NCBI GenBank assembly: GCA_964036155.1 | Contig: OZ038422.1 | Span: 24,885,201-24,949,200 of the forward strand | Direction: 5' to 3' | Source: Diploscapter coronatus | Taxonomy: Eukaryota; Nematoda; Chromadorea; Rhabditida; Rhabditidae | DNA length: 64,000 bases | In this document: piece by piece, positions 45,501-56,600 of the stretch | Position numbering within the stretch: the first letter of the stretch is position 1 | Layout: each line of letters starts with the position of its first letter | The notes under the pieces: generated by a model | The model's database searches: none | What the model was told of the DNA's origin: nothing | Seen by the model: only the letters and a program-made list of their open reading frames with translations | Program-made: the position numbers and the translations under genes

Positions 45501-48500
45501 GCTGAACGAGGATACGATTTATTGTATGGATAATGAATCATTCCGTTTTCTCTGCTGTCTGCACCAAGATGAGAAATTCAATGAAGAAGAGCGTAAAAAT
45601 TTTGAGCAGAGCTGGAAGTTATCGGTGGAGGAGACCAAACGTCTTCTGAAACACTTCGAAATGGATATCAAACCACACATTGTCGAACAGATTATTTCAC
45701 TCAACGAGGCCAGAGAACTCATTCTGACATTAGCCAAGCCCTTAGCCGATATCACCCAGAACATTCAAGATAATATCGCAGCAATCAATGCGGAAGAAGA
45801 CAAGATCAAAGAGTTAGATCTACACAGCATTAACCTGCAGAGGGATCTGATGATCCCACAAATTAGCTCCAAAATAAAACAGCTTGACCACCCACGGACT
45901 GTCTGCACAGGAGTCAACTGCATTGACACAGAGACGTTACCAGATTTGGGTGTCACGAAGACAATCTACAGGACTATGTATGTGATTTTACATTATTGAT
46001 GAAGAGTAGATATTTTGATATCGAATGGGAAGTTTGACTAATATCAAGTACATTCAATTTGAGTCGAGTGCAATTCTCTCAAATATTTTAAAATCTCTTC
46101 AATGCGTTGAATAAACAAAAGAAAATTACAGCTCCGCACAATTAGTTTGTTTCGGGAAAAAGTTTAAGAATGTTACAAAGTTTAGATGCCACGACCCTTG
46201 CCATTGCTGTCTCGGAAATGTGATTTCTGAAACAGTGCCAAATCCAGCGCTCCAGAAGTGCAATGTAATGGATCCTTCTTCTTTGAATTGCAAGAAATGT
46301 GGCTGCTCCTGGTGAGCGCATCAAATAAGCTGAATTAGACGATGTGCAAATTATGATATTTCAGGGAAATGCACATGCATATCATGTTTGAACAGGAAAA
46401 AGTCGAGGTGATGGTAGAAGATCCTGTGATAAAGCAAGCTCTACAGAAAACTTTTGATTCTAGACAGCAACAGGAGGTTCTCATCAAGGTATTCGTTTTT
46501 AGACAACCATAATCTTTAAATGGATCACCTCTTTGTATAAGAAATTATTTAAAATATTAGTACAAATTTATGATAAAGCCCCTTATTCTGAAGCGTAATC
46601 TATCATTATTATAGAGCCTCAACGATCGCGTTGAAAAGTACAAAAAAGAACAGAAGACGATTTATAAAATATGCGCTAAATTCGGTGCCTTCTTGAAAGA
46701 GAATTCTATTCTACCGTACAACGACGCCATCGAAGGCTATCTGAAGTTCAATATCAGGGAATTAGAACAACAAAGCGATAGCACAAGCTCCGAAAGGCTG
46801 CAGAAGATCGAACGATTGGAAGAGCAGTTGGAACAATACCGGGTATGAAGTGGAGTAATCTTGAAGGATTTTATTCTTAAGAGACATTCCATGAATAAAC
46901 AGAACAAATGTCAAAGGGGGTCCGGACAATTGCAAAAGTGTCTCGGATCTGAACCAAATTTATATGGTGGATACACCCATGGACCCTAATCACAAAAATC
47001 GGAAAGTTAGGTCCCGCCCCCAAAAGTGGGCGGAGCTAGGTGGGGGTCAAAGTTGAGCATTTTCACGATTTGACACCCCTCAGGGGATACAAATAAATTT
47101 TTTTTGCTATAAAAGATTTTCGAAAAATTTAAAAAGGATGAATATGGCCATGAAATGTACTTTCTAGAAATATATTGGTTTAGGGGATCAACCACTTGTT
47201 TGAGGCTGGAGGGGGTCTTAAAGTTAAAAAGTGTCAAAAATGGCAGTTTCAAAACATGCATATTTTGCATAAAATCGATTTTCCTGAAAACTTTTAGGAG
47301 TTCCAAAAATGTTATGCTATATTCGGATTCTACGCATCAAATTACCTGAAAATCAGTCATAAAATCAATAGATTAGGTATGCCACTTTTGAGAAAAAAGC
47401 AGTCAAATGGGCGTGGCCCGAGGGTAGGATTTTTCAAAATCGATCGGAAAATTCAAACGATACACCAATCGATAGCCCTTGAAAAACTGAGCAACTTTTG
47501 TGAAGACACTTTGGGTCTACCTATTATGGTATGCGAATGATACCTCAAAAAGCAAAAATTGAAATAAATTTTCAAAAAAATGGCATACGAAAATTTTCAT
47601 ATAAAGTGTGATCAAATATGGGCTCAAATTGAAGATAGAGACATCTACTATTTATTCCCATTCAATTTGGAGTCGAACGATATCAAACATGGTATTGTAC
47701 CAAATGGTAGCGACTCATATGGTCAAGTTACCATTTGGTAGCCAATACCCATCATTTTATATACCAAACGAAAGCTCTTGTCGAGCTGAGTAATATGCTG
47801 AAATCCGCTTGAAAAACAGATTAGTCTATCGCCTTTTATGGTCATTTGAAAATACCCCATTTTTGGTCATTTTCGACCGATGGTTATAGCTAACTACAAT
47901 GCTGGTATAATGAAACCACTTGTTGAAATTGATAGAAATGGACTCGAATATTACTCTCCAGTCAATTTCGAGTCGATTTATACCCATTTTGGTATAGTAT
48001 CACTCGGGTACCATATGGGTGGTATATCATGGACCCATATGATAACATGATAAAGTGACAGCACGGTACTCTAGGAAGCAAAAATGAAGTATTGCCCTTA
48101 ATCTGCTATATCCCGAAAAGATTTTCTGAATTCGTTTGATTTTACAAAAGTTATGAATTTTTGAAAATTTTTGTCATTTTCGCGGGTCTGACCCATTCAA
48201 ACCTCCATACCACGCATACCATAATAGATAACCATGAGGTGTCTTGACAAAAGTTACTCAGTTTGATGAGCTCTATCGATTGGTATATATATTGTGGGAT
48301 TTTATCTTCAAAATTGAAATTTCGATATTTGGGTCGCCAACTTTGGTGCAATGGTGAAGTGTAGGGTCATACCTAACCTATCGATTTTATGACTGATATT
48401 AGTGTAATTTTACCTGGAGAATCCAAATATGAAATAAAATTTTGTCGGCAAGTAACAAATCTTCGAGTTATGGTCGATTTTGTGCAAAATATGCATGTTT

Positions 48501-50396
48501 TTGAAACTGCACTTTTGGCACTTTTTGACTTTGGGACCCCCTCCAGCACCCAGCAAGTGGTTGACTCCCCAAATCTATATATTTTTAGAAAGTACATCCC
48601 ATGGCCATATTTATCCTTTTTAAATTTTTCGAAAATCTTTTATAGCAAAAAAGTTTGATTTGTACCCCCTGAGGGGTGCCAAATCGTGAAAATGCTCAAC
48701 TTTGACCCCCACCTAGCTCCGCCCACTTTTGGGGGCGGGACCTAACTTTCCGATTTTTGTGATTAGGGTCCATGGGTGTATCCACCATATAAATTTGGTT
48801 CAGATCCGAGACACTTTTGCAGTTGTCCGGACCCTAGTTCCAGTTATTCGTGGAATGGCTCTTAAGAGTGGGTGTCAGGAAAAATCAAAGTGATAAGGAA
48901 GGGATGCGGAACAGGGGTCCGTCGATTTGGCTGATTTTCATATATATATTGTTCAGTTTTTCACGTTGATTCTCGTGGTGCTATCCGTTTTTCATAAAAA
49001 TGATCGTATGCAGGATTATGGTAACTTGAAGTTTTGACAGACCCGACCTTGGGAAAAAATTCATAACTTCCTTATTTCTGAACTAAATTAAATGATTATT
49101 TTTTTATTTCGTAGATCTTGAGTAAGAGAATAAAATAAAAATAACAATAAAATTTTTAGAAATTAATTTTGGTAGGAAAAAATTATCCGAAGTTACCCTA
49201 TATAGCCGTACTGTGTTTACGCGTAAATGACGTTGGAAAAATTCGCCCTTCCAGTATGTTGTGTAGAATGGTATAGTGAACAATTTTCGTTCCAAGACTG
49301 ACCTCGGATTCACATTCGTATGAGCTCCAGAATTTTTTGAAGTTCGATGGCGAAATTCAGCATAATACTTTTATACATTATTTTCAAAAAAGCATATCTC
49401 CCTGTGTGTGCACATTCTAGAATAAGTTCTGGAACAAATTTGATCAACTTGAACAGCTCTACAAGATTTTATGGAAAACTCCGACGTTAACTTAAATTAC
49501 ACTTGTAAACATAGTACGGGTATATAGGGTAACTTCGAGTAATTTTTTCCCGTCAAAAATAATTTCTAAAAATGTTCTTTTTATTTTTACTTTATTCTCC
49601 TACCAAAGATCTACAAAGTAAAAAAAATAATCATTCAATTTGGTTCAGAAATAAGGAAGTTATGAATTTTTTCCCAAGGTCGGGTCTGTCAAAACTTCAA
49701 GTTACCATAATCCTGCATACGATCATTTTTATGAAAAACGGATAGCACCACGAGAATCAACGTGAAAAACTGAACAATATATATATGAAAATCAGCCAAA
49801 TCGACGGACCCCTGTTCCGCATCCCTTCCTTATCACTTTGATTTTTCCTGACACCCACTCTTAAAAATAGGCATCACGGCAAAGTAGTGTGATGCGATGA
49901 GTAGAAAAAAAGTCATACTGTCGCTTTCCATTAAAATGTAGAAAACATTTGACCCCGCCCATAGCTGCGGGTGGAGTCAAATGCGTCCTTCACTTCAATA
50001 TAGAAAGATCGTAGATAACATAAGTAAAGAATAGATATTTTGAACATCAATCAATGGAACACAACCACGATTCTATCAGTATAATTGCAGGAAACAAAGC
50101 GTATGCTGGATCTGGATATGCAATCAGATCGTGTAAAGAAGATCGAAGTAGTAGAGATCAAGAAGATGCAGAAGGAGTTGGAACAGCTCGAGCTGACCGG
50201 GAAGGAAATCAAGAAACTCTTCGACGCGACTGTCTGCGGTCAGCAGATCAACTTCTACCACACCGAAAGATATTTCGACTCTTCGCAATACAGAAGGACG
50301 GGATACTGGACTTACACACCTAATCAGAACAATTCTCTGCTAGTCCCCCGGCGATCGTTTCGTAGTCGCCTCCCTCAGACTTGTTCCTTATCTTAG
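42557..50396 (+). CDS. SNTX-domain P-loop GTPase, gene X
   Basis: Exons 42557-42769, 42814-42927, 43090-43272, 43328-44833, 44876-45189, 45364-45421, 45487-45977, 46186-46311, 46365-46488, 46615-46842, 50091-50396; in phase, about 1,220 aa, with no internal stop. The N-terminus (RQALGRIAQLGDLYD, then NGHGKYLS and NATHVVVEIQWGA) matches the stonustoxin-family (SNTX) domain of the perforin-like superfamily. A helical segment and a thioredoxin-like stretch (ECYVFFCSWKD) follow, then a GTPase core (LILGETGVGKSTWINGFANY; LIDTPGIGD), long helices, a Cys-rich module (CHDPCHCCL...CKKCGCSW, MHMH) and coiled coil. There is no signal peptide, so it is presumably cytosolic. SNTX domains occur in many non-toxin animal and fungal proteins; toxicity is not implied. 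The last intron is 3.25 kb and holds two elements. Confidence 0.85.
46881..48861. mobile_element. TTAA-flanked palindromic element 1
   Basis: TTAA at 46877-46880 and 48862-48865 border a 1,981-bp insert in the last intron of gene X. Ends are inverted: GAGACATTCCATGAATAA on the left and the reverse complement of TTATTCGTGGAATGGCTC on the right. The inverted similarity runs hundreds of bases inward and includes a GGGTCCGGACAA...GGGCGGAGCTAGGTGGGGGTC block. No transposase frame is visible. The TTAA duplications and palindromic form recall piggyBac-type targets and the PALTTAA repeats of C. elegans. Confidence 0.8.
48866..49860. mobile_element. TTAA-flanked palindromic element 2
   Basis: It is immediately adjacent to element 1, sharing the TTAA at 48862-48865 and ending at the TTAA at 49861-49864. 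Ends are GAGTGGGTGTCAGGAAAAAT and its reverse complement. The inverted arms extend at least 220 bases (48866-49100 against 49640-49860, including GATGCGGAACAGGGGTCCGTC). It is 995 bp with no coding frame. The matching intron of gene X' has neither element, only ATTCCTAAAAATAGG. Confidence 0.85.
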
Positions 50397-50772
50397 ATTT
50401 GATTACAGAATTGTTATCTAATATTAAAATTAAAATTAGAAAATTTCAGAATCAGTTTTGTGCGAATGCACTTTTAGTTTAATGTTTTTATGCCATAACT
50501 CCACCAACCGGGGATTCTCTCTCTCTCTTTCCCCTTTTCCTTTTTATTCGTGTCTCCTGTATTGCAAAATACAGCTAAGCTTATTGTTCCGATTTTACTT
50601 GTTCCAATAAATTTCGTTATAGTTTTAAACTGCAATATTTTATCGTTATTGCATCCCTTGCTTCACTAACCCGACTGTCAGCCAGTCGCATAAGTTTCAT
50701 TGTTATTTTACAATTTAAAACATTCTCCGTAATTCTCGAAACTGCCCGGACCAGAGATTTTTAATTCGCTTC

Positions 50773-50933
50773 TGAAGGGCAACCTCGAAAAATCACCACC
50801 TCACCACTTCACCACGTCTTTAGACACAAGAGGGAAGAGAAAGCCCCGCCCCTACTTTTTTCTTTTCCCTCTTGTGTCTAAAGACGTGGTGAAGTGGTGA
50901 GGTGGTGATTTTTCGTAATGGCCCTTCTGAAGT
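50773..50933. repeat. foldback MITE with long near-perfect arms
   Basis: CTTCTGAAGGGC at the left is mirrored by GCCCTTCTGAAG at the right. Inside that, about 52 bases (AAAAATCACCACCTCACCAC through AAGAGGGAA) are repeated perfectly in reverse around a short centre of about 30 bases. The RNA or DNA would form a very stable hairpin. No coding content. Confidence 0.8.
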
Positions 50934-51359
50934 GGTATTTGAGTGTTTTCTACCTATATTCGACCTGGAGAACACGATTCTGGTTCTTTTTCCCGAATTT
51001 TTCAAGTCCACTTTCGGGTACCGGGGCCCGGGGGTCAAATTTCAAAAGTCATTTTAATATTATAAAATCTATATCAGATTGTTCAGTTTGATGAGCTGAG
51101 TCGATTGGTGCAAACATTTTTCGGATCTGACCTTTCTATCACAAGTTACGGCTAAAAACAGTGCAAAAATGTCAAAAATACGGGGTCCTCAATAGAAAAG
51201 TCAACTTTTCTCATTTATTTCTGCGTATTACCTCCCAGTTTTTTCACATAATAATCTATGAGTCCTGCTCATTCTACTCGTATAAAAAATCAGGCCAATT
51301 GACCGAAAAATCGGATTTTCGAAAATGCGTACGAAAAAATTCGAAATATATACCAAACG

Positions 51360-52733
51360 ATAGAGCTCATCAAACTGAACGACTTTTGTGAAGATATCTC
51401 ATGGTTATCTATTATAGTATACATGGTATAGCAGTTTGAATGGGTTTAACTATGAAAATGATAAAAATTCATAACTTTTCGAAAATCAAACGAATTCGAA
51501 AAATCTTTTCGGAATATAGCAGTTGAAGGGCAATACTTCATTTTTGCTTCCTAGAGTACTGTGCTATCATTTTACCATGTTACCATATAGGTCCATGGTA
51601 CACCACCCATATGGTACCCGAGTGGTATTATACCAAAATGGATATCAATCGACTCGAAATCGACTGGAGAGTAATATTCGAGTCCATTTCTATCAATTTC
51701 AGCAAGTGGTTTCATTATACCATCATAGGAATTGGTTATAACCATCTACTGAAAAAGACCAAAAATGGGGTATTTTCAAATGGTCATAAAAAGCGATAGT
51801 CTAATCTCTTTTTCAAACGGTTTTCAGCACATTACTCAGCTCGACAAGAGCTTTCATTTGGTATATAACATGATGGATATTGGTTACCAAATGGTAACTT
51901 GACCATATGGATCTCTACCATTCGGTACAATACCACGTTTGATATCGTTCGACTCTAAATTTTATGGGGATAAATAATAGATGTCTCTATCTTCAATTTG
52001 AGCCCATATTTGATCACACTTTATATGAAAATTTTCGTATGCCATTTTTTTGAAAATTTATTTCAATTTTTGCTTTTTGAGGTATCATTCGCATACCATA
52101 ATAGGTAGACCCAAAGTGTCTTCACAAAAGTTGCTCAGTTTTTCAAGGGCTATCGATTGGTGTATCGTTTGAATTTTCCGATCGATTTTGAAAAATCCTA
52201 CCCTCGGGCCACGCCCATTTGACTGCTTTTTTCTCAAAAGTGGCATACCTAATCTATTGATTTTATGACTGATTTTCAGGTAATTTGATGCGTAGAATCC
52301 GAATATAGCATAACATTTTTGGAACTCCTAAAAGTTTTCAGGAAAATCGATTTTATGCAAAATATGCATGTTTTGAAACTGCCATTTTTGACACTTTTTA
52401 ACTTTAAGACCCCCTCCAGCCTCAAACAAGTGGTTGATCCCCTAAACCAATATATTTCTAGAAAGTACATTTCATGGCCATATTCATCCTTTTTAAATTT
52501 TTCGAAAATCTTTTATAGCAAAAAAAATTTATTTGTATCCCCTGAGGGGTGTCAAATCGTGAAAATGCTCAACTTTGACCCCCACCTAGCCTCGCCCACT
52601 TTTGGGGGCGGGGTCTGGTCTCCCCATTTTTGTGATTAGGGTCCATGGATGTATCCACCATATAAGTTTGGTTCGGATCTGCGACACTTTTGCAGTTGTC
52701 CGGCCTTTGTTCGGGTTACTCAAAGAATGCGTC
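51360..52733. mobile_element. relative of TTAA element 1, reverse orientation
   Basis: From about 51360 to its end this matches element 1 in reverse, for instance the ACCACCCATATGGTACC centre and the GGGGGTCAAAGTTGAGC arm. The right end is GTC before TTAA (52734-52737), parallel to the GGCTC|TTAA end of element 1. The left end differs from element 1 and could not be located, so this is a truncated or chimeric copy. Confidence 0.65.
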
Positions 52734-53130
52734 TTAATTAACTCGAAAATATGTCAAAAATCGTCGATTCTCAACTTTAGCACGCTATAAAATTCGTAGA
52801 ACGAAAAAGTGCACTCAATTTTTGATATATTGTACCCATAGTGTCAGGGAGTGACTGTTTTGTCCGTTTTTTTCAAAAAAGTGAGGTCCATTAAGAGAAA
52901 AGACAAAAAATAGTTCGAATTGTATGGGAGTTGGAGATAGACGGAACAGAGCCTCGTGGAAGACTCAAGATATGGTACATCGACACTGAAAAAAGATATG
53001 ACAGAATTGGAACTCCGAGAGCGGGATGCTAAGGATAGAGGGAAATGAAGAACGAAGACCAAAGTAGCGGAGTCCCCTTCACATATTGAATAATGCTAGA
53101 GAAAAAATGTTTAAATTTTTTCCCTTGTAT

Positions 53131-53439
53131 TTTATCGCAACACTTAGGGCGGCGTAGCGCAGTGGTTGTGTGTTACTGCCTACAGCTAGGGTCTCAAGTT
53201 CGACCCCCGCCCTCACCCAAACCAAGGGGGTTAAGAAATGTTGGTAGTGGATAAAACCACGAAAATTTCCCTAAAATCCCTCAGCTGTTACACAACAAAC
53301 AGTCTATCCCCGGGACGGGCCACTAGTCCTGTGTGCCTAGGATAGGCCGACTGCCCCATTACGGGTTGAGGGGTAGCCGACCCCCCACCTAGTGGGGAAT
53401 AATAAGGCTAGGAAAAAAAAAAAATTTATCGCAACACTT
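53131..53439 (+). mobile_element. tRNA-derived SINE with 15-bp target duplication
   Basis: The body is 53146-53424. The head GGCGGCGTAGCGCAGTGG carries a pol III A box (TAGCGCAGTGG) and about 40 bases later a B box (AGTTCGACCCC); the body ends in GGCTAGG and 12 A residues. TTTATCGCAACACTT occurs exactly at 53131-53145 and 53425-53439. This is a complete, recent insertion made by target-primed reverse transcription. Confidence 0.92.
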
Positions 53440-53641
53440 CTTCAATCTGCAAATGAATGACTAGTTCTGAGTTAACTATTTATTCTATCAAAATAAGAAA
53501 ATATATATATAGAATAGCCAAAATGAGTAATGAGCTGATAGCCATACGGCCAATATTCATGCAAAATACTGCAAGGAACATAATAAAATTCGTTGAATTT
53601 AGAGGAATACATTTTGGTTATGACATTACAACAAAAACCAA

Positions 53642-56600
53642 TTATCTAACACTATCCAGAAGCCAGTTTCTGAATATTGAAAAATAGGACCTGCTCTGTA
53701 TTTCGTTACTATTCTTCTTTCTGTATTGTGAATAGTCGAAATATCTTTCGGCGTAGTAGAATTTGGTCTGCTGGCCATAGTCAGTCGCGTCGAACAGTTT
53801 CTTGATTTCCTTCCCGATCAGCTCGAGCTGTTCCAATTGCTTCTGCATCCTCTTGATATCCGTCGCTTCGATCTTCTTCGCAGCACCCGATTTCATATTC
53901 CGATCCAGCGCACGCTTTATTTCCTACAATCATACTGATAGAATCATGGTTGTGTTCCATTTCGATTGATGTTACAAGTACCTATCTTATTTATGCTATC
54001 TACTGTCTTTCTATATTGAAGTGAAGGACGCATTCGACTATACCCTAGGCATTCATGTTTTTTGCTAAAATACTGTGAAGGGATGTATAAGTAACGATGG
54101 ATGGACGGAATAGGGTGCCTTCTTCACTTCAATGCAAAGCGATAGTATGACTTTTTTCTACTTATCGCATCATACTATTTTATTGTGATGCCTATTTTTA
54201 GGAATAAAATCCTTTGAGATTCCTCAGCATTATACCTGATACTGTTTCAATTGCTCTTCCAATCGTTCGAGGCTTCTTATGTTATCGCCTTGACGTTTTA
54301 ATTCCCTGATATTGAACTCCAGATAGCCTTCGATTGCGTCGTTGTACGGCAGAATAGCATGCTCTTGCAGGAAAGCACCGAATTTAGCGCATATTTCATC
54401 AATTGTCTCTTGTTCTTCTCTGTACTTTTTAACGCGGTCGTTGAGGCTCTATAGCAATGATAGATTACGTTTCAAAACAACGGATTTTTTCATAAATTTT
54501 TAAATCAATATCTCAAATACTTTCATGCACAGAGAGATGAATCGTTTAAAGATTATAATTATCTAAAAATGAATACCTTGATGAATATCTCCTGTTTCTG
54601 TTTAGAATTAAGGTTTTCCTGTAGGCTTCGCTTTACCTCAGGATCCTCTACCATCTCCTCGACTCTTTCCTGTGTGAATGTGATATGCATGTGCACGCTC
54701 CTGAATACTATAATTTTCACATCGTCTAATTCAGCTTATTTGATGTATTCACCAGGAGCAGCCACATTTCTTGCACTTCAATGAAGAAGGGTCTATTGCC
54801 TTGCACTTCTGGAGCGCTGGATTTGGCACTGTTTCAGAAATCACATTTCCGAGACAGCAATGACAAGGGTCGTGGCATCTAAACTTTGTAACATTCTTAA
54901 ACTTTTTCCCGAAACAAACTAATTGTGCGGAGCTGTAATTTTCTTTTGTTTATTCAACGCATTGAAGAGATTTTAAAATATTTGAGAGAATTGCACTCGA
55001 CTCAAATTGAATGTACTTGATATTAGTCAAACTTCCCATTCGATATCAAAATATCTACTCTTCATCAATAATGTAAAATTATATACATAGTCCTGTAGAT
55101 CGTCTTCGTAATACCCAAATCTGGCAACATTTCTGTGTCAATGCAATTGATTCCTGTGCAGACAGTTCGTGGATGAGCAAGCTGTTTTATTTTGAAGTCA
55201 ATTTTTGGGATCAACAGATTCTCCTGCAGGTTGGCGTTTTTCAAATCTAGCTCTTGGATCTTGTCTTCTTCCGCATTGATTACCGCAATGTTATCTTGAA
55301 TGTTCTGAATGATATCAGCTAAGGGTTTGGCTAGCATCAGAATAAGTTCTCTGGTCTCGTTGAGTGAAACAGTCTGACCGACAGTGTGTGATTTGACATC
55401 CTTTTCGAAGTGTTTCAGAAGACGTTCAGTCTCTTTCACTGATTGCGTCCAGCTCTTCTCAAAATTCTTATGATCTTCTTTAGTGAATGATTCTTTTTCG
55501 TGCAGAAGGCAGAGAAAACGGAATGATTCGTTATCCATGCAATAAACCGTCTTCCTGCTCGTCACTATTTCGACGTTCTGAAATTAATTAAATGAATCAA
55601 TAATTACATATGATGAATTATTATGCACTGTTATGAAAATGCGCACCCAATTAGCTTTGAGATCATTGAGAAATTTCTCCAAGACAGATAATGTATCGCC
55701 AGGTCTGGAAATCGATTCGTTTATAACCTACTAACGCAACACTGAATCCGTACTACACATAATACCCACTAACTTTCCCAACAAGCAATAAAAATATCAT
55801 AAGTTGAATTTTTTCACTCGCACATATAATTTTCAATTTATTACATTTATTATCTTTTTTATTACGTTTTTGTCTACCTGTAGAACGTTGATCTAGCATT
55901 GGTGAAGCAGAATGCGATATTTTTAGCAGCAGAGAAGTGGAGATGAGTCAGCAGTTCGTTGATACAGTACTTGAATATGATATTCAGTTTTGAATTATTC
56001 GGTTTCAGAAGAATACAGATTCCATGAATTTCAGGAATTTGAGCGATATATCGCAAAATCGAAGAGAAGTTTTTCTTATCCTGTTCTGCTCCTCGGTCAT
56101 CTCCAATTCCAGGAGTATCGATAAGACGAATCCTCTTCTTGCCGATATTGAAAACGTAGGACCTTGGTTCTTGTGTAGAGGATTCACCAATCTAAAGTAT
56201 TTTCTCATATTTTATTGCCAAAAATAATTTACTTGAAAGGATTCATTTTTCGCCTCACCAACTCGTATGGTTTTCTCCTGGTAATTCGAATCGGTTATGG
56301 TGAACTGAGATGGCACGAGGTAAACCTGCTTGCCTTTTTCCGCTTCTTTCAACGTTTGAAACGTAAGGTAATTTGCAAATCCATTAATCCAAGTACTTTT
56401 GCCGACTCCAGTTTCTCCGAGTATCAGAATATTGAGTTCCTTATAAGAACGAAATTTACTGACGCAGTCTTTCAGATATTGTTCATGTTCATTAAAGCTA
56501 ACGAAGTCAATTCCATGATTCGGGTCGGAACACTTGAATTCGAATGTGTTTATAGGAGCAGAGCCACAGCCGCATAAAAAGTTGCCAGCAAAATCATATT

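Larger units (their letters stand above)
41300..50396. repeat. left arm of large inverted duplication
   Basis: The arm runs from about 41300 (start of the sequence matching 59990 in reverse) through the whole SNTX-GTPase gene X to its stop. It pairs with 53642-59990. The arm is longer than its partner because its last intron holds about 3 kb of inserted elements. Upstream non-coding DNA, introns and exons all match, so this is a genomic duplication rather than retroposition. Confidence 0.85.
50397..53641. other. spacer between the inverted gene pair
   Basis: About 3.2 kb between the two facing stop codons, made largely of repeats: a foldback element (50773-50933), a dispersed repeat (about 50950-51130), an element-1 relative in opposite orientation (about 51360-52733) and a SINE (53146-53424). 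A purine-rich piece at 52850-53060 has no assigned identity. No gene was supported here. Confidence 0.65.

Noticed and set aside
47007..48658. Open frames inside TTAA element 1 as possible transposase
   Set aside because: The frames occur in the inverted arms and recur in the other copy as arm sequence; none is long or has DDE-type motifs.
56215..56577. 120-codon plus-strand frame opposite gene X'
   Set aside because: It is the antisense shadow of the conserved GTPase exon of gene X'.
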